From Sandaracinaceae bacterium (GTDB lineage Bacteria; Myxococcota_A; Polyangia; Polyangiales; Sandaracinaceae): a stretch of DNA of 64,000 bases. Below the pieces are notes generated by a model that was given only the letters and a program-made list of their open reading frames with translations, made no database searches and was not told the origin of the DNA. Within the stretch, counting starts at the first letter, position 1. Each line of letters opens with the position of its first letter. Made by a program: the position numbers and the translations under genes. Of this stretch, positions 36,819-45,894 are shown piece after piece. The stretch covers positions 744,001 to 808,000 of the forward strand of contig JACKEC010000014.1 of assembly GCA_020633195.1 (NCBI GenBank), in the 5' to 3' direction.

Positions 36819-38830
36819 TGGGCTTCGAGACGCCGCTCCTGCTGCTGGCCCTCGCGGCCGCGGGGCTGCCCGTCCTCGCGCACCTCCTGCGGCGGCGCGA
36901 CCTCCCCGTGCGCTGGCTCCCGACGGTGGCCCTCCTGCGCCGCGCCGAGGCGTCGAGCCGGCGCCGCATGCGGCTCGTGGATCTGCTGCTGCTCATCGCG
37001 CGGGTGCTCCTCGTCGCGGCGCTCGCGCTCGCCGTCGCGGGCCCGTTCCTGCGGGTCACGCTGGCGTACGGAGACGGGACCGCCGCGTCGGTCGCGATCG
37101 TGCTCGACGACTCGATGTCGATGACCGGCCGCGGCGACCCGACGCCCTACGAGGAGGCGCGGCAGCGCGCGATCACGATCGTGGAGAGCCTCCCCGCCGG
37201 GAGCGAGGTCGCGATCGTGCTCGCCGGCGCGCCGGCCCGCGTCGCGCTCGCGCGCACCGACGACCTCGACGCGGCGCGCGCCGCGCTCTCCGAGCTCCAC
37301 GGCGACCCGGCCCGCGGCACCGACGTGCTCGCGGGGATCGAGCGCGCGCGGCACGAGCTCGCGGGCGCGCGGCACGTCGAGCGCCGGGTCGTCGTGCTCA
37401 CCGACCTCGCCCGCCACGCGCGCGTCTCGGAGGTCCCCGTCGCGGCGGGGCTGCACATCGAATTCGAGGTCGTCGGTGAGGACGCGCCGACCGCGAACGC
37501 CGCGATCGTCTCGGCGCGCGCGACCCCCGATCCGACCACCCCGGACATGGTCTCGATCGCGGTGGAGATCCGCGCGTCGGGCGGCCTCGAGGCGGAGACG
37601 GCCGAGCTGGTCCTCGAGCGCGGGGGGACGGCCATCGCCAACGCGACGGTCGAGCTCAACGAGCAGGGCGGCCGGGCCACGCTGCACGCGGCGATCGACC
37701 CGACGGATCCCGGCGCGACGCTGTCGCTCGACCTCGACGACGCGATCGACGTGGACGACCGGCGCGGCGTCCTGATCCGGCCGCCCGCGGGCGCCCGCGT
37801 GCTGATCGTCGACGGAGATCCGCACCCCGTGCGCGGCGACGACGAGGCCCGCTTCCTGGCCCGCGCGCTCGACCTCGCGCCGGAGCACGAGGGGGCCCTC
37901 CAGCGCCGCATCGTCGACCCCGACACCTTCGCGGCGATGGACCTCGCCGACGCCGAGGTGGTCGTGCTCGCCAACGTGCCCACGCCGAGCCGAGCGTCGG
38001 TCGACCGGCTGCGCGAGCACGTCCGAGGCGGCGGCGGGCTGCTGATCGCGCCCGGCGATCACTTCGACGCCCGCGCGATGATCGCGGCGCTCGGGAACCT
38101 CTGGCCCACCCGGCCGCTCGACGCGATCAGCGCCGACGTCGAGGGCCCCTTCGGAGCGGGCGACGACCTCGTCCCGGCCGGCGCGAGCGGGCTCGATCGC
38201 GCCCGGACGCACCGACGGATCACGTTCGAGGATCTCCCGGTGGGCGCCGGCGCGCCGCTCCGGTTCGGCGACGGCTCCCCCGCGATGGTGGTCGCGCCCT
38301 ACGGGGACGGCCGGGTCGCCGTGTTCGCGACGACCCTCGACGACGACTGGACCGATCTCCCGTACCAGCCGGGGTTCCTCCCGCTGGTCGTGCGGAGCAT
38401 GCGCATGCTGTCGCCGAGCACCAGCACGTCCGACGCGCCGCTCCACTCGAGCGAGGTGGTGCGGATGCGAGCGCCCGCCGGGGCTCGCCAGGTCCGCCTC
38501 GCCACGCCCGCCGGCGAGGCCCACGTCTACGACGACGTCGAGGACGAGATCGCCTTCGAGGACACCGCCACCCCGGGCGTGTACCGCGCCGAGATCTCGA
38601 CCCGCGATCGGCCACTGCAGGTCGAGCCGCGGCTCGCGTTCGTGGTCGCGCCGCCCGCCGACGAGAGTGACCTGACGCCCGGCGAGCCCCCGACCGCGGA
38701 GCGCGCGCCCGAGAGCCCCGAGGGCGGCGCCGTCGTCGAGCGCTCGCTGGCCCCGTGGCTCTTCGCGCTCGCGGGGCTGCTCGCGATCGGTGAGGCCGCG
38801 CTGCGGCTACGCGTCCCGCGCGCGGCGTGA
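36818..38830 (+). CDS. BatA-like vWA membrane protein with GATase-like domain
   Basis: 670 residues. The N terminus is the BatA-type membrane domain (two helices, about 5-25 and 55-80, with HLLRRRDLPVRWLP between), then a vWA domain with MIDAS DDSMSM (about 92-97), a beta-sandwich, a GATase-like Rossmann part (VLIVDGDPHP, LLIAPGDHFD) and a C-terminal membrane helix (about 645-665). It is related in layout to the genes at 322 and 59768. Its last 24 bp overlap the convergent prmC. Confidence 0.85.
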   Translation: MGFETPLLLLALAAAGLPVLAHLLRRRDLPVRWLPTVALLRRAEASSRRRMRLVDLLLLIARVLLVAALALAVAGPFLRVTLAYGDGTAASVAIVLDDSMSMTGRGDPTPYEEARQRAITIVESLPAGSEVAIVLAGAPARVALARTDDLDAARAALSELHGDPARGTDVLAGIERARHELAGARHVERRVVVLTDLARHARVSEVPVAAGLHIEFEVVGEDAPTANAAIVSARATPDPTTPDMVSIAVEIRASGGLEAETAELVLERGGTAIANATVELNEQGGRATLHAAIDPTDPGATLSLDLDDAIDVDDRRGVLIRPPAGARVLIVDGDPHPVRGDDEARFLARALDLAPEHEGALQRRIVDPDTFAAMDLADAEVVVLANVPTPSRASVDRLREHVRGGGGLLIAPGDHFDARAMIAALGNLWPTRPLDAISADVEGPFGAGDDLVPAGASGLDRARTHRRITFEDLPVGAGAPLRFGDGSPAMVVAPYGDGRVAVFATTLDDDWTDLPYQPGFLPLVVRSMRMLSPSTSTSDAPLHSSEVVRMRAPAGARQVRLATPAGEAHVYDDVEDEIAFEDTATPGVYRAEISTRDRPLQVEPRLAFVVAPPADESDLTPGEPPTAERAPESPEGGAVVERSLAPWLFALAGLLAIGEAALRLRVPRAA

Positions 38831-39667
38831 GGCCTCGACGACCCGCTCGACCCCGCCGAGATCGCGGTGGGTCCGGGCGCTCGACACCCACGGCGCGGCC
38901 GCGAAGCGACGCGCGAGCTCCTCGGCCTGGCCGGCGCCCACCTCGACGAGGATCGTGCCCCCGTCGTCGAGGTGCTCGCCCGCGTCGCGCACGAGCCGGT
39001 CGTGGATCTCGAAGCCGGTCGGCCCCGACACCAGCGCCATCGTGGGCTCGTGCCGACGCACCTCGGGGCTCAGCTCGGCGAGCTCGGCGGTGGTCACGTA
39101 GGGAGGGTTGCACGCGATGAGCGCGAAGCGCCCGGTGACTGGAGTGAACAAGTCACCCTGCACCCCCACGACCTCGACCCCGTGCTTCGCGGCGTTCGCG
39201 AGGGCGACCGCGAGGGCCTCGGGCGAGAGGTCCGCGAGCTCCACGCGGAGACCGGGGCGCTCGGCCGCGAGGGTCACGCCGATCGCGCCCGACCCGGTGC
39301 ACAGGTCGAGGACCCGCCCCGTCGCGCCCTCGGGCAGCAGCTCGAGCGCGCGCTCGACGAGCGCCTCGGTGTCGGGCCGCGGCACGAGCACGGCGGGGCC
39401 GACGTCGAAGGAGCGACTCCAGAACTCGCGCCGGCCGAGGATGTAGGCCACCGGCTCGCGCTGCCGACGCCGCCGCACGAGCTCGCGGATCGCGCCGCGC
39501 TCGGCGTCGTCGAGGGGTCGATCGAGGTCCATGTACATCCGCACGCGATCGATCGAGAGCGCCTCGGAGACGAGCAGCTCCGCGTCCAGCCGAGGCGAGT
39601 CGATGCCGCGCGCGGCGAAGTCGTCCGTCGCCCACTTCACGACCTGGCGAATGCTCCACGCGGTCAC
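38807..39667 (-). CDS. prmC: Peptide chain release factor N5-glutamine methyltransferase
   Basis: 286 residues. SAM-binding motif VLDLCTGSGAIGVTLA and the catalytic NPPY (in IACNPPYVTTAEL) define PrmC/HemK. It methylates the GGQ glutamine of release factors RF1/RF2 in the cytoplasm. The N-terminal helical domain (about 1-80) is intact. The start is GTG without a clear Shine-Dalgarno. The usual neighbour prfA is absent. Confidence 0.93.
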   Translation of the reverse strand: MTAWSIRQVVKWATDDFAARGIDSPRLDAELLVSEALSIDRVRMYMDLDRPLDDAERGAIRELVRRRRQREPVAYILGRREFWSRSFDVGPAVLVPRPDTEALVERALELLPEGATGRVLDLCTGSGAIGVTLAAERPGLRVELADLSPEALAVALANAAKHGVEVVGVQGDLFTPVTGRFALIACNPPYVTTAELAELSPEVRRHEPTMALVSGPTGFEIHDRLVRDAGEHLDDGGTILVEVGAGQAEELARRFAAAPWVSSARTHRDLGGVERVVEASRRARDA

Positions 39668-39700
39668 GTCCGGCGACGCTTAGCACGCCCTGGCCGAAGG

Positions 39701-40618
39701 TCAGCGCCCTCTCGCCGCCGCCGCGCGGACCGCCGCGGTGACCTGCTCGGGGGCCTCCTCTTGAGGGAAGTGGCCGGCCCCCTCGACGCGCACCACCTCG
39801 GCGTCCCCGAAGGCCTGCTCCCAGCGCTCGAGGTAGGAGCGATCGAAGGCGGGGTCGCGCATCCCCCACACGAGCGTGAGCGGGAGCGCCTCGAGGGCCG
39901 CGCGCTTCGCCCACGCGCTCGCGTAGAAGGCGTCGGCGCCGGCGAGCTCGCAGCCGAGCGTCCAGGCGGCGACGCGGGCGTCGCGCGAGTCGAGCGGCCC
40001 GAGGTAGTGACGATGGATGGGCCGCGTCAGCGCGGCGCGGTCGCCGAACGACGCGGGGACGAGCCACCGCGGCGACGCGTTGAGCCAGAGGTACAGGAGC
40101 CGCCCGAGCGGTGAAGCGACGACGCGCGACAGCCGACGGATCGCGGGCCGGTCCGCGTGGCCCCACATCCACGAGTTGATCACCACGACCGATCGGATCC
40201 GCTCCGAGCCCTCGAGCGCGAGCGGCAGGCCGATCGGCCCACCGAAGTCGTGGACCACGAGGGTCACGTCGCGCAGATCGAGCGCCTCCACGAAGGCGCG
40301 CAGGCGCCGCGCGTGGTCCTCGACCCGGTAGGCCCCGCCCACCGGCTTGTCGGACAACCCGAAGCCGAGGTGATCGGGCGCGACGCAGCGATGGTCGCCG
40401 CGGAGCGCCGCGATCGCGTGGCGCCATTCGAACGACCACGAGGGGGTCCCGTGGACGAACAGGATCGGGTCGCCCTCCCCCTCGTCGACGTAGTGCATCC
40501 GCCCCTCCCCCGAGTCGTGGAAGCGCGGCGCGAAGGGGTACTCGCCTCGGTCGAGCCACGCGGGGCCTCGGATCTCCAAGCTCGAGCCAGCCGTCGTCGT
40601 CAGCGCGGTCGTCGTCAT
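39701..40618 (-). CDS. Alpha/beta hydrolase, haloalkane dehalogenase / epoxide hydrolase-like
   Basis: 305 residues. The oxyanion loop is HGTPSWSFEWR, the nucleophile is Asp (D124 in VVHDFGGPIG), the acid is in WGMRDPAFD and the His in GAGHFPQEEAPEQV. An Asp nucleophile means halide or epoxide chemistry, not a serine esterase. The residue after the nucleophile is Phe, where characterised dehalogenases have Trp as halide ligand, so dehalogenase activity is open. The ATG at 40618 has a strong GGAGGT upstream. Divergent from a LuxR-type regulator that may control it. Confidence 0.85.
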   Translation of the reverse strand: MTTTALTTTAGSSLEIRGPAWLDRGEYPFAPRFHDSGEGRMHYVDEGEGDPILFVHGTPSWSFEWRHAIAALRGDHRCVAPDHLGFGLSDKPVGGAYRVEDHARRLRAFVEALDLRDVTLVVHDFGGPIGLPLALEGSERIRSVVVINSWMWGHADRPAIRRLSRVVASPLGRLLYLWLNASPRWLVPASFGDRAALTRPIHRHYLGPLDSRDARVAAWTLGCELAGADAFYASAWAKRAALEALPLTLVWGMRDPAFDRSYLERWEQAFGDAEVVRVEGAGHFPQEEAPEQVTAAVRAAAARGR

Positions 40619-40628
40619 CGCGTCACCT

Positions 40629-40644
40629 CCACGCCTGAACGTGG
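40629..40644. promoter_or_regulatory. Inverted repeat in the hydrolase-LuxR divergent gap
   Basis: CCACG-N6-CGTGG in the 66-bp gap, overlapping the Shine-Dalgarno side of the hydrolase gene. A possible site for the LuxR-type product of the neighbouring gene. Confidence 0.3.
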
Positions 40645-40684
40645 GCGGAGGCCGCAGCGACCGGCATGGTACGTTTGGACCCCC

Positions 40685-41467
40685 ATGTCGGCCGCGCCGC
40701 CCGAGGACCTCCGGACCGTCCTGTGCCGCCTCGCCGCCGAGGCGACGAGCCTCGCGACGTGGCGGCAGGCCGCCCTCGACGCGCTTGCGTCGTTCGTCCG
40801 CTTCGACGCCGCGCTCTTCCACGAGCTGTCCCCGCGCGTGCCCCTGGACCGCGCGGGGATCGTCGGCTTCGACCGCGACGCGATCGCGGCGACCCGCTCG
40901 CAGTGGGACGACCACGCCATCTCGCTGGGCGCCTTCACGATCCGGGCGCTCGCGCAGGGCGGCGTCGCGACCGACCGCGAGGCCTTCGGCGACCGAGGCC
41001 GCGGCCGCACCGCGTGGAACCGCCACGTCGCGCGCCCGCTCGGCATCCGCTCGGCGCTCGCCGCGCACCTCGTGCTCGACGCCGAGATCGTCTCGATGGT
41101 CCTGCTCGCGCGCCGCGCGGACCCGGGGTTCTCGAGCCTCGAGCGCGAGCGCGTCGCGCCGCTGCTGCCCGTGCTGTCGATCTGCAATGGGTGGCAGCTC
41201 TCGAAGACCGCCTCGACCGTCACCGGGATGGCGATCGGCGTGCGCTGCGTGGACGAGCGCCTCACCCCGCGGCAGCGAGAGCTCGTCGAGCACGTCGCCC
41301 TCGGGCGAACGAACGCCGAGGTCGGTCGAGCGCTCGGCATCTCCGCCAACACCGTGCGCAACACGCTGGCGACGATCCGCGCGCGGGTCGGCGCCGCCAA
41401 CCGCGCCGACCTGGTGCGCCTCGCCGTGCTCCACCCGCGCTTCTCGCCGCGCCCCGAGGCGCCGTGA
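40685..41467 (+). CDS. LuxR-family regulator with a GAF-like sensor domain
   Basis: 260 residues. The first 175 form a GAF-like sensor (FVRFDAALFHELSP, PLGIRSALAAHLVLDAEIVSMVLLAR). The C-terminal 65 are a LuxR helix-turn-helix: LTPRQRELVEHVALGRTNAEVGRALGIS and NTVRNTLATIRARVG. There is no phospho-acceptor domain, so it likely binds a small ligand. The ATG lies 9 nt after TACGTT and has no Shine-Dalgarno. Divergent with the hydrolase by 66 bp, which suggests it regulates that gene. Confidence 0.85.
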   Translation: MSAAPPEDLRTVLCRLAAEATSLATWRQAALDALASFVRFDAALFHELSPRVPLDRAGIVGFDRDAIAATRSQWDDHAISLGAFTIRALAQGGVATDREAFGDRGRGRTAWNRHVARPLGIRSALAAHLVLDAEIVSMVLLARRADPGFSSLERERVAPLLPVLSICNGWQLSKTASTVTGMAIGVRCVDERLTPRQRELVEHVALGRTNAEVGRALGISANTVRNTLATIRARVGAANRADLVRLAVLHPRFSPRPEAP

Positions 41468-41505
41468 GCCGGCCAGGACCGCGGAATCGAGCTACCGTCG
41501 CCATC

Positions 41506-42297
41506 ATGCGCCGCGCCGCCCTCCTCGCCCTGAGCCTCTCGCTGTCCCTCCCCGCCTGCGACGACGGAGGCGGCGGCATGGACGCGGGCGCCGGCGACGC
41601 GGGCTCGCCGCGCGACGCCGCCGAGGACTCCGGCCGCTGCACCGAGTTCACGCCCGAGTACTGCCCGCGCGAGTACCCGATGGGGCCGATCCCGGCCTCG
41701 GACATCTGCGACGCCTTCGTCGACGCGTTCTGTCGCGCCAACGGCCTCTGCTGCAGCGACGATTCGCGCGTCTACTCGAGCTTCGACGCGTGCGTGACCG
41801 ACCAGATGACGCGCTGCGAGGACCCCGTCATGGGCTTCGAGTTCGCCGACAGGATCGCGAGCATGCTCGTGCTCTACAGCCAGGCGGCGGCGGGCGCGCG
41901 CTACGCGAGCCTCGCGACGATGGGCGACATGTGCGTCCCGATCCGCTACGGCGACGCGATCCTCGACGTCTACACGGGGCAGGTCGCGCGAGGCGCGGAG
42001 TGCACCCACAGCGTGGAGTGCGAGAACCACGGGGTCTGCCTCCAGGCCGGCGGCCGGGGCACCTGCATCGGGGCCCCCTCGAGGCTCGACGCGTGCAGCA
42101 CGAACGACGACTGCGTCGCGTCCGAGCTGCGCTGCAACGAGAGCAACGAGTGCGACTTCCGCCTCGCCATCGACGAGCCGTGCGGCGAGGACCGAGACTG
42201 CGAGACCCTCTACTGCCGGAGCGGCTTCTGCTTCGAGGCGACCCCCGACTCCACCTATTGTGTGGACCTCGGCAGCCCCGGACCCGCATTCGAGTAG
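41506..42297 (+). CDS. Cysteine-rich lipoprotein
   Basis: 263 residues. Lipobox LPAC, then DDGGGG and an Asp/Ala/Gly linker (about 19-45). The mature part has about 20 Cys in regular pairs (CRANGLCCSDD, CTHSVECENHGVC, CSTNDDC, CNESNECDF, CGEDRDCETLYC), typical of secreted myxobacterial lipoproteins with short disulphide modules. No catalytic motif. Asp at +2 after the lipid Cys. TACCGT ends 7 nt before the ATG (leaderless pattern). Confidence 0.7.
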   Translation: MRRAALLALSLSLSLPACDDGGGGMDAGAGDAGSPRDAAEDSGRCTEFTPEYCPREYPMGPIPASDICDAFVDAFCRANGLCCSDDSRVYSSFDACVTDQMTRCEDPVMGFEFADRIASMLVLYSQAAAGARYASLATMGDMCVPIRYGDAILDVYTGQVARGAECTHSVECENHGVCLQAGGRGTCIGAPSRLDACSTNDDCVASELRCNESNECDFRLAIDEPCGEDRDCETLYCRSGFCFEATPDSTYCVDLGSPGPAFE

Positions 42298-42357
42298 AAC
42301 CGGCGCCCCGCTTCCCGTAGGTTGGTGGCTCGGCTTCTGGCTCGGGGATGAGACGGG

Positions 42358-45300
42358 ATGAGACGTTTGGCGGTCCTTCGCGGGACCTTGATCGCTTGTG
42401 CGGTGATGGGCGCGTTCGGGCTCACGGCCCCGGGCTGCGCCGAGTTCGACACCACGCCGGTCGCCGTCGAGCAGGGCACGCTCGGTGAGGAGATCGTCCA
42501 GGTCTTCTGCGAGCGCATCGCCGCCGAGGCGAACCCGACGGACGTCAACGGCGCGCGCTGGAAGCCCGTCTGCGAGGGGCGCGAGGCCCCGCCCGCGGAC
42601 GCGCCGCCCCGCCTCGTCGCGCTGATGGCCAACCGCGAGCGCCTGGCCGAGGCGCTCGATCGGACCTTGCCGGAGGGCTTCGGCGACGAGCTCGGGACCT
42701 TCCTCAACGAGCTGCTCCCGTTCTTCGATCGCCCCGAGGAGCGCCTCCCCACGCAGACCCGTCGGCTCGCCGACTTCCTCGACCGGCTCAGCGCCAACGA
42801 CGAGGCGATCGACGCCCTCGAGCGCTTCGGCACCCGCCGAGGCTACCGACCGCTGCGGCTCGCGCTCGGCGTCACCCGCCCGGTGCTCGCCTACCCGGAG
42901 TTCGACCAGTTCACCGACCTGGCGCTGCGAGTGCTGCTCGAGGGCGCGGCGCAGGACGAGTTCGACGATCTCTCCAGCGCCCTCGCGCTCGAGATGGCGA
43001 CGATGGAGGTCGACCCGAGCGACGACGAGGGCGCGCGCAGCACGCTCGCGCTGATGCGCCGCCTGATGTTCACCGAGGACGACCTGTTCGCGAGCAGCCG
43101 CCCGAGCTGGGTCCTCACCCGCGACGTGCGCGGCCTCGCGCTCCCGAACCAGCCGGGCGGCGTGCTCCCCGCGCCGTTCGTCGACGCCGACCGCGACGGG
43201 ATGGCCGACGTCGACACGCTCGGCCGCTTCACCGCCACCGGCGGCGAGCTCCTCGACCTGCCGACGCCCTTCCGCGTCACCGACGAGGGCATGGTCCCGC
43301 GCGACACCTCGGGCCGCGCGCTGCGCTCCGACGGCACGCGCGTGTGGTCCTACTTCGACGCCGACCGCACGATGCTCGCGGGCCTCACCGCGGAGCTCGC
43401 GCCGTGGTTCGATCCCGACGCGCCGACCCTGATGCAGATGTCGCGCGGGCTCCCCGTGCTGCTCGGCCCGGAGCAGACCGCGTCGGTCGCGTACGGCGAG
43501 CACTCGCACTCCTTCTCGGCGTTCGACACGGCCAACGGGCCCATGTTCGACGCGGTGCACGCGCTCGGCGAGCTCATGTACCGCGACCAGACCGTCGACG
43601 CGCTCATCGTCACCGAGCAGCTCCTGCGCGACCACGAGTCCGCGGCGGCCGGCATCGTCCGGAGCGGCCGCTACTTCGCGGTCCGCGGCGACGACTACCC
43701 CGCCGCGCAGCTCACGACCGACAGCATCTTCTGGGACGAGCTGAACGACCTCGCCGCGCGCATCGCGGTCGAGCCGGGGATGCTCGAGGCGCTGATGCGC
43801 TCGTTCTCGGACCCCCGCTCCGCGGGCCTCGGGCCGACCTACGCGTCCTTCATGCGCAACCGGGACCGGATCACGTACGACCCGTCCGCGATCAACGGCC
43901 CGCCGATCGGCCTGCCGCTCGATCAGGCGGTCGATCACGGCGCCCCCGACACGTTCGACAACGAGAGCCTCTTCCAGCGCACGCTCGGGCTGATCGACGG
44001 CCTCGACGGCGTCCGCGTCTGCAACCGCGAGGGCGCCAAGCTCAACATCCGCGTGCTCGGCATCCCGCTGAGCTGGCCGCTCTTCGGCACCGCCGGCGAG
44101 TGCGACCTCATCCGCATCGACAACGTCGCGGAGGCCTACGCGCGCACCATCCTGGGCACCTACGAGCTCGAGCTGCAGTCGGGGCTCCTCACCGCGATCA
44201 CCAACCTCGCGGACGCGCTCGGCATCGACGTCGACTCGGCGCTCGAGGAGGCCTCGGGGATCGAGGGGCTGACCCGGCACCCGACGCCCGAGGCGATGAA
44301 CCGCCTCGTGTTCTGGGGCCTCTCCGACTCGACCGGCCTCGCGAGCTGCCGGCCCGACGCGGACGGCGGCAACTGCAACTCGGCTTTCGCGGGACAGATG
44401 TTCGACCCGGTCGTCGATCGCCACGGCAACGACGTCATCGAGCGCTACCACGGCACCATCTTCGCGTGGGAGATCCCCGGCTTCTACGAGGGCATGCGCC
44501 CGATGCTCGAGGTGCTGCACCGGCCCGAGTACACCAACGACGCGGCCGGCAACTACTGGTTCGGCAACATCCTGGGGACCCTGCACCGCCACTGGGCGTC
44601 GACCGGCTCGACCGAGACGTGCGGCCCGGCGAGGTGCAGCCGCGGCGACTCGAACTTCAGCTACCAGTCGAACGTCCGGAGCTACGAGGAGCTCGTCGCC
44701 GACGGCTTCGACGAGGGCCCGGGCCACGGCGCGATGACGGCGAACCTCCACGCGATGAACGTGGCCGCGGAGGCGATCGAGGTGCGGCCCGGCGTCGACG
44801 GCATCGCGGCCCTCGCGGCGGCCGCCGAGATGATGATCGACCCGCGCCAGAACGTGGGCCTGACGGATCGCCGCGGGCGCTCGATGGCCAGCTACAACGA
44901 CGGGTCGCGCATGGTCCCGATGACGCCGATGTACCTCCTCGCCGACTCGATGAACGCGATGGACACGGCCTGGGCCACCGCGCCCGACCGCCGGGCCGAG
45001 TTCCTCGTCGCGCGCGGGACGATGGCCGACCAGTTCCTCGCCACGGACACGCTCGGCAGCGAGTACCGCCTGCGCAACCAGCGCGGCCGCGCGATCCTGC
45101 TCGCCACGCTCCCGTTCATGCGCGAGCGCATCGAGGACCACCGCGCGCAGGGTGACCTGCTCGAGTGGTCGACGGGGCTCGACGAGCGGCTCTCGGACAC
45201 CATGCGCGAGCCGATGTACGCGGCGCTCATCCGCTTCCTCGACGCCGTCAACGAGGACCCGGAGGCGCGCGGCGCGCTGGCCCGGCTGATGGGCTACCTC

Positions 45301-45894
45301 GTGAACGAGGCGAGCGACAACGACGCGTTCGTCTCGACGCTCTACGCCGCCGCCGACGCGCTCATGATCTTCGAGGACGAGGCCAACATCGTCCCGCTCA
45401 TGAACGCGATGGCGGAGGGCCTCGCGCCGAACGTGAACGACGTCGTGGCGGGCAGCCCGTCGCCCCTCGACCTCGAGGGCAGCGCGATCCGCGACGCGCT
45501 CGATCTCGTCAACGACATCGCCGACGTCGACGACGAGCGCACCCTCCGGCAGATCCTGCAGAACGCGGTCGCCCTCCCCGACAGCGGTGACCCCGTGACC
45601 CCGCTCGAGACCATCATCGACGTCATCGCGGAGGTGAACCGCGCCACGCCGAACGAGGGCGGGAGCCTGCGCGCCGACGACATCCGCGCGGTGCTCGGGC
45701 AGACGACCGACTTCATGCTCGACGAGGACCACGGCCTCGAGCGGCTCAACGTGGTGGTGCAGCACCGCAACTGCTTCCCCGAGGCGGGCCGCGCGTGCAG
45801 CGCGGGCGCGTCGATGGAGTCGACGGGTCTGTGCTACCCCGGCGCGATGTGTGTGTGCTCCGACGACCTGACCTGGCGCTGCGCGCGGCCGTGA
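42358..45894 (+). CDS. Very large lipoprotein of unknown function (1178 aa)
   Basis: 1178 residues. Signal peptide ending TAPGC (lipobox), mature part mainly helical with no repeat I can place. One EF-hand-like loop (DADRDGMADVD, about residue 280) and a Cys-rich C terminus (about 1130-1178, with the final CVCSDDLTWRC). Internal sections such as YTNDAAGNYWFGNILGTLH look conserved but unassigned. The GTGA overlap with the FadL-type gene shows co-translation, so it may be a periplasm-side partner of that porin. The family is not one I recognise. Confidence 0.72.
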   Translation: MRRLAVLRGTLIACAVMGAFGLTAPGCAEFDTTPVAVEQGTLGEEIVQVFCERIAAEANPTDVNGARWKPVCEGREAPPADAPPRLVALMANRERLAEALDRTLPEGFGDELGTFLNELLPFFDRPEERLPTQTRRLADFLDRLSANDEAIDALERFGTRRGYRPLRLALGVTRPVLAYPEFDQFTDLALRVLLEGAAQDEFDDLSSALALEMATMEVDPSDDEGARSTLALMRRLMFTEDDLFASSRPSWVLTRDVRGLALPNQPGGVLPAPFVDADRDGMADVDTLGRFTATGGELLDLPTPFRVTDEGMVPRDTSGRALRSDGTRVWSYFDADRTMLAGLTAELAPWFDPDAPTLMQMSRGLPVLLGPEQTASVAYGEHSHSFSAFDTANGPMFDAVHALGELMYRDQTVDALIVTEQLLRDHESAAAGIVRSGRYFAVRGDDYPAAQLTTDSIFWDELNDLAARIAVEPGMLEALMRSFSDPRSAGLGPTYASFMRNRDRITYDPSAINGPPIGLPLDQAVDHGAPDTFDNESLFQRTLGLIDGLDGVRVCNREGAKLNIRVLGIPLSWPLFGTAGECDLIRIDNVAEAYARTILGTYELELQSGLLTAITNLADALGIDVDSALEEASGIEGLTRHPTPEAMNRLVFWGLSDSTGLASCRPDADGGNCNSAFAGQMFDPVVDRHGNDVIERYHGTIFAWEIPGFYEGMRPMLEVLHRPEYTNDAAGNYWFGNILGTLHRHWASTGSTETCGPARCSRGDSNFSYQSNVRSYEELVADGFDEGPGHGAMTANLHAMNVAAEAIEVRPGVDGIAALAAAAEMMIDPRQNVGLTDRRGRSMASYNDGSRMVPMTPMYLLADSMNAMDTAWATAPDRRAEFLVARGTMADQFLATDTLGSEYRLRNQRGRAILLATLPFMRERIEDHRAQGDLLEWSTGLDERLSDTMREPMYAALIRFLDAVNEDPEARGALARLMGYLVNEASDNDAFVSTLYAAADALMIFEDEANIVPLMNAMAEGLAPNVNDVVAGSPSPLDLEGSAIRDALDLVNDIADVDDERTLRQILQNAVALPDSGDPVTPLETIIDVIAEVNRATPNEGGSLRADDIRAVLGQTTDFMLDEDHGLERLNVVVQHRNCFPEAGRACSAGASMESTGLCYPGAMCVCSDDLTWRCARP

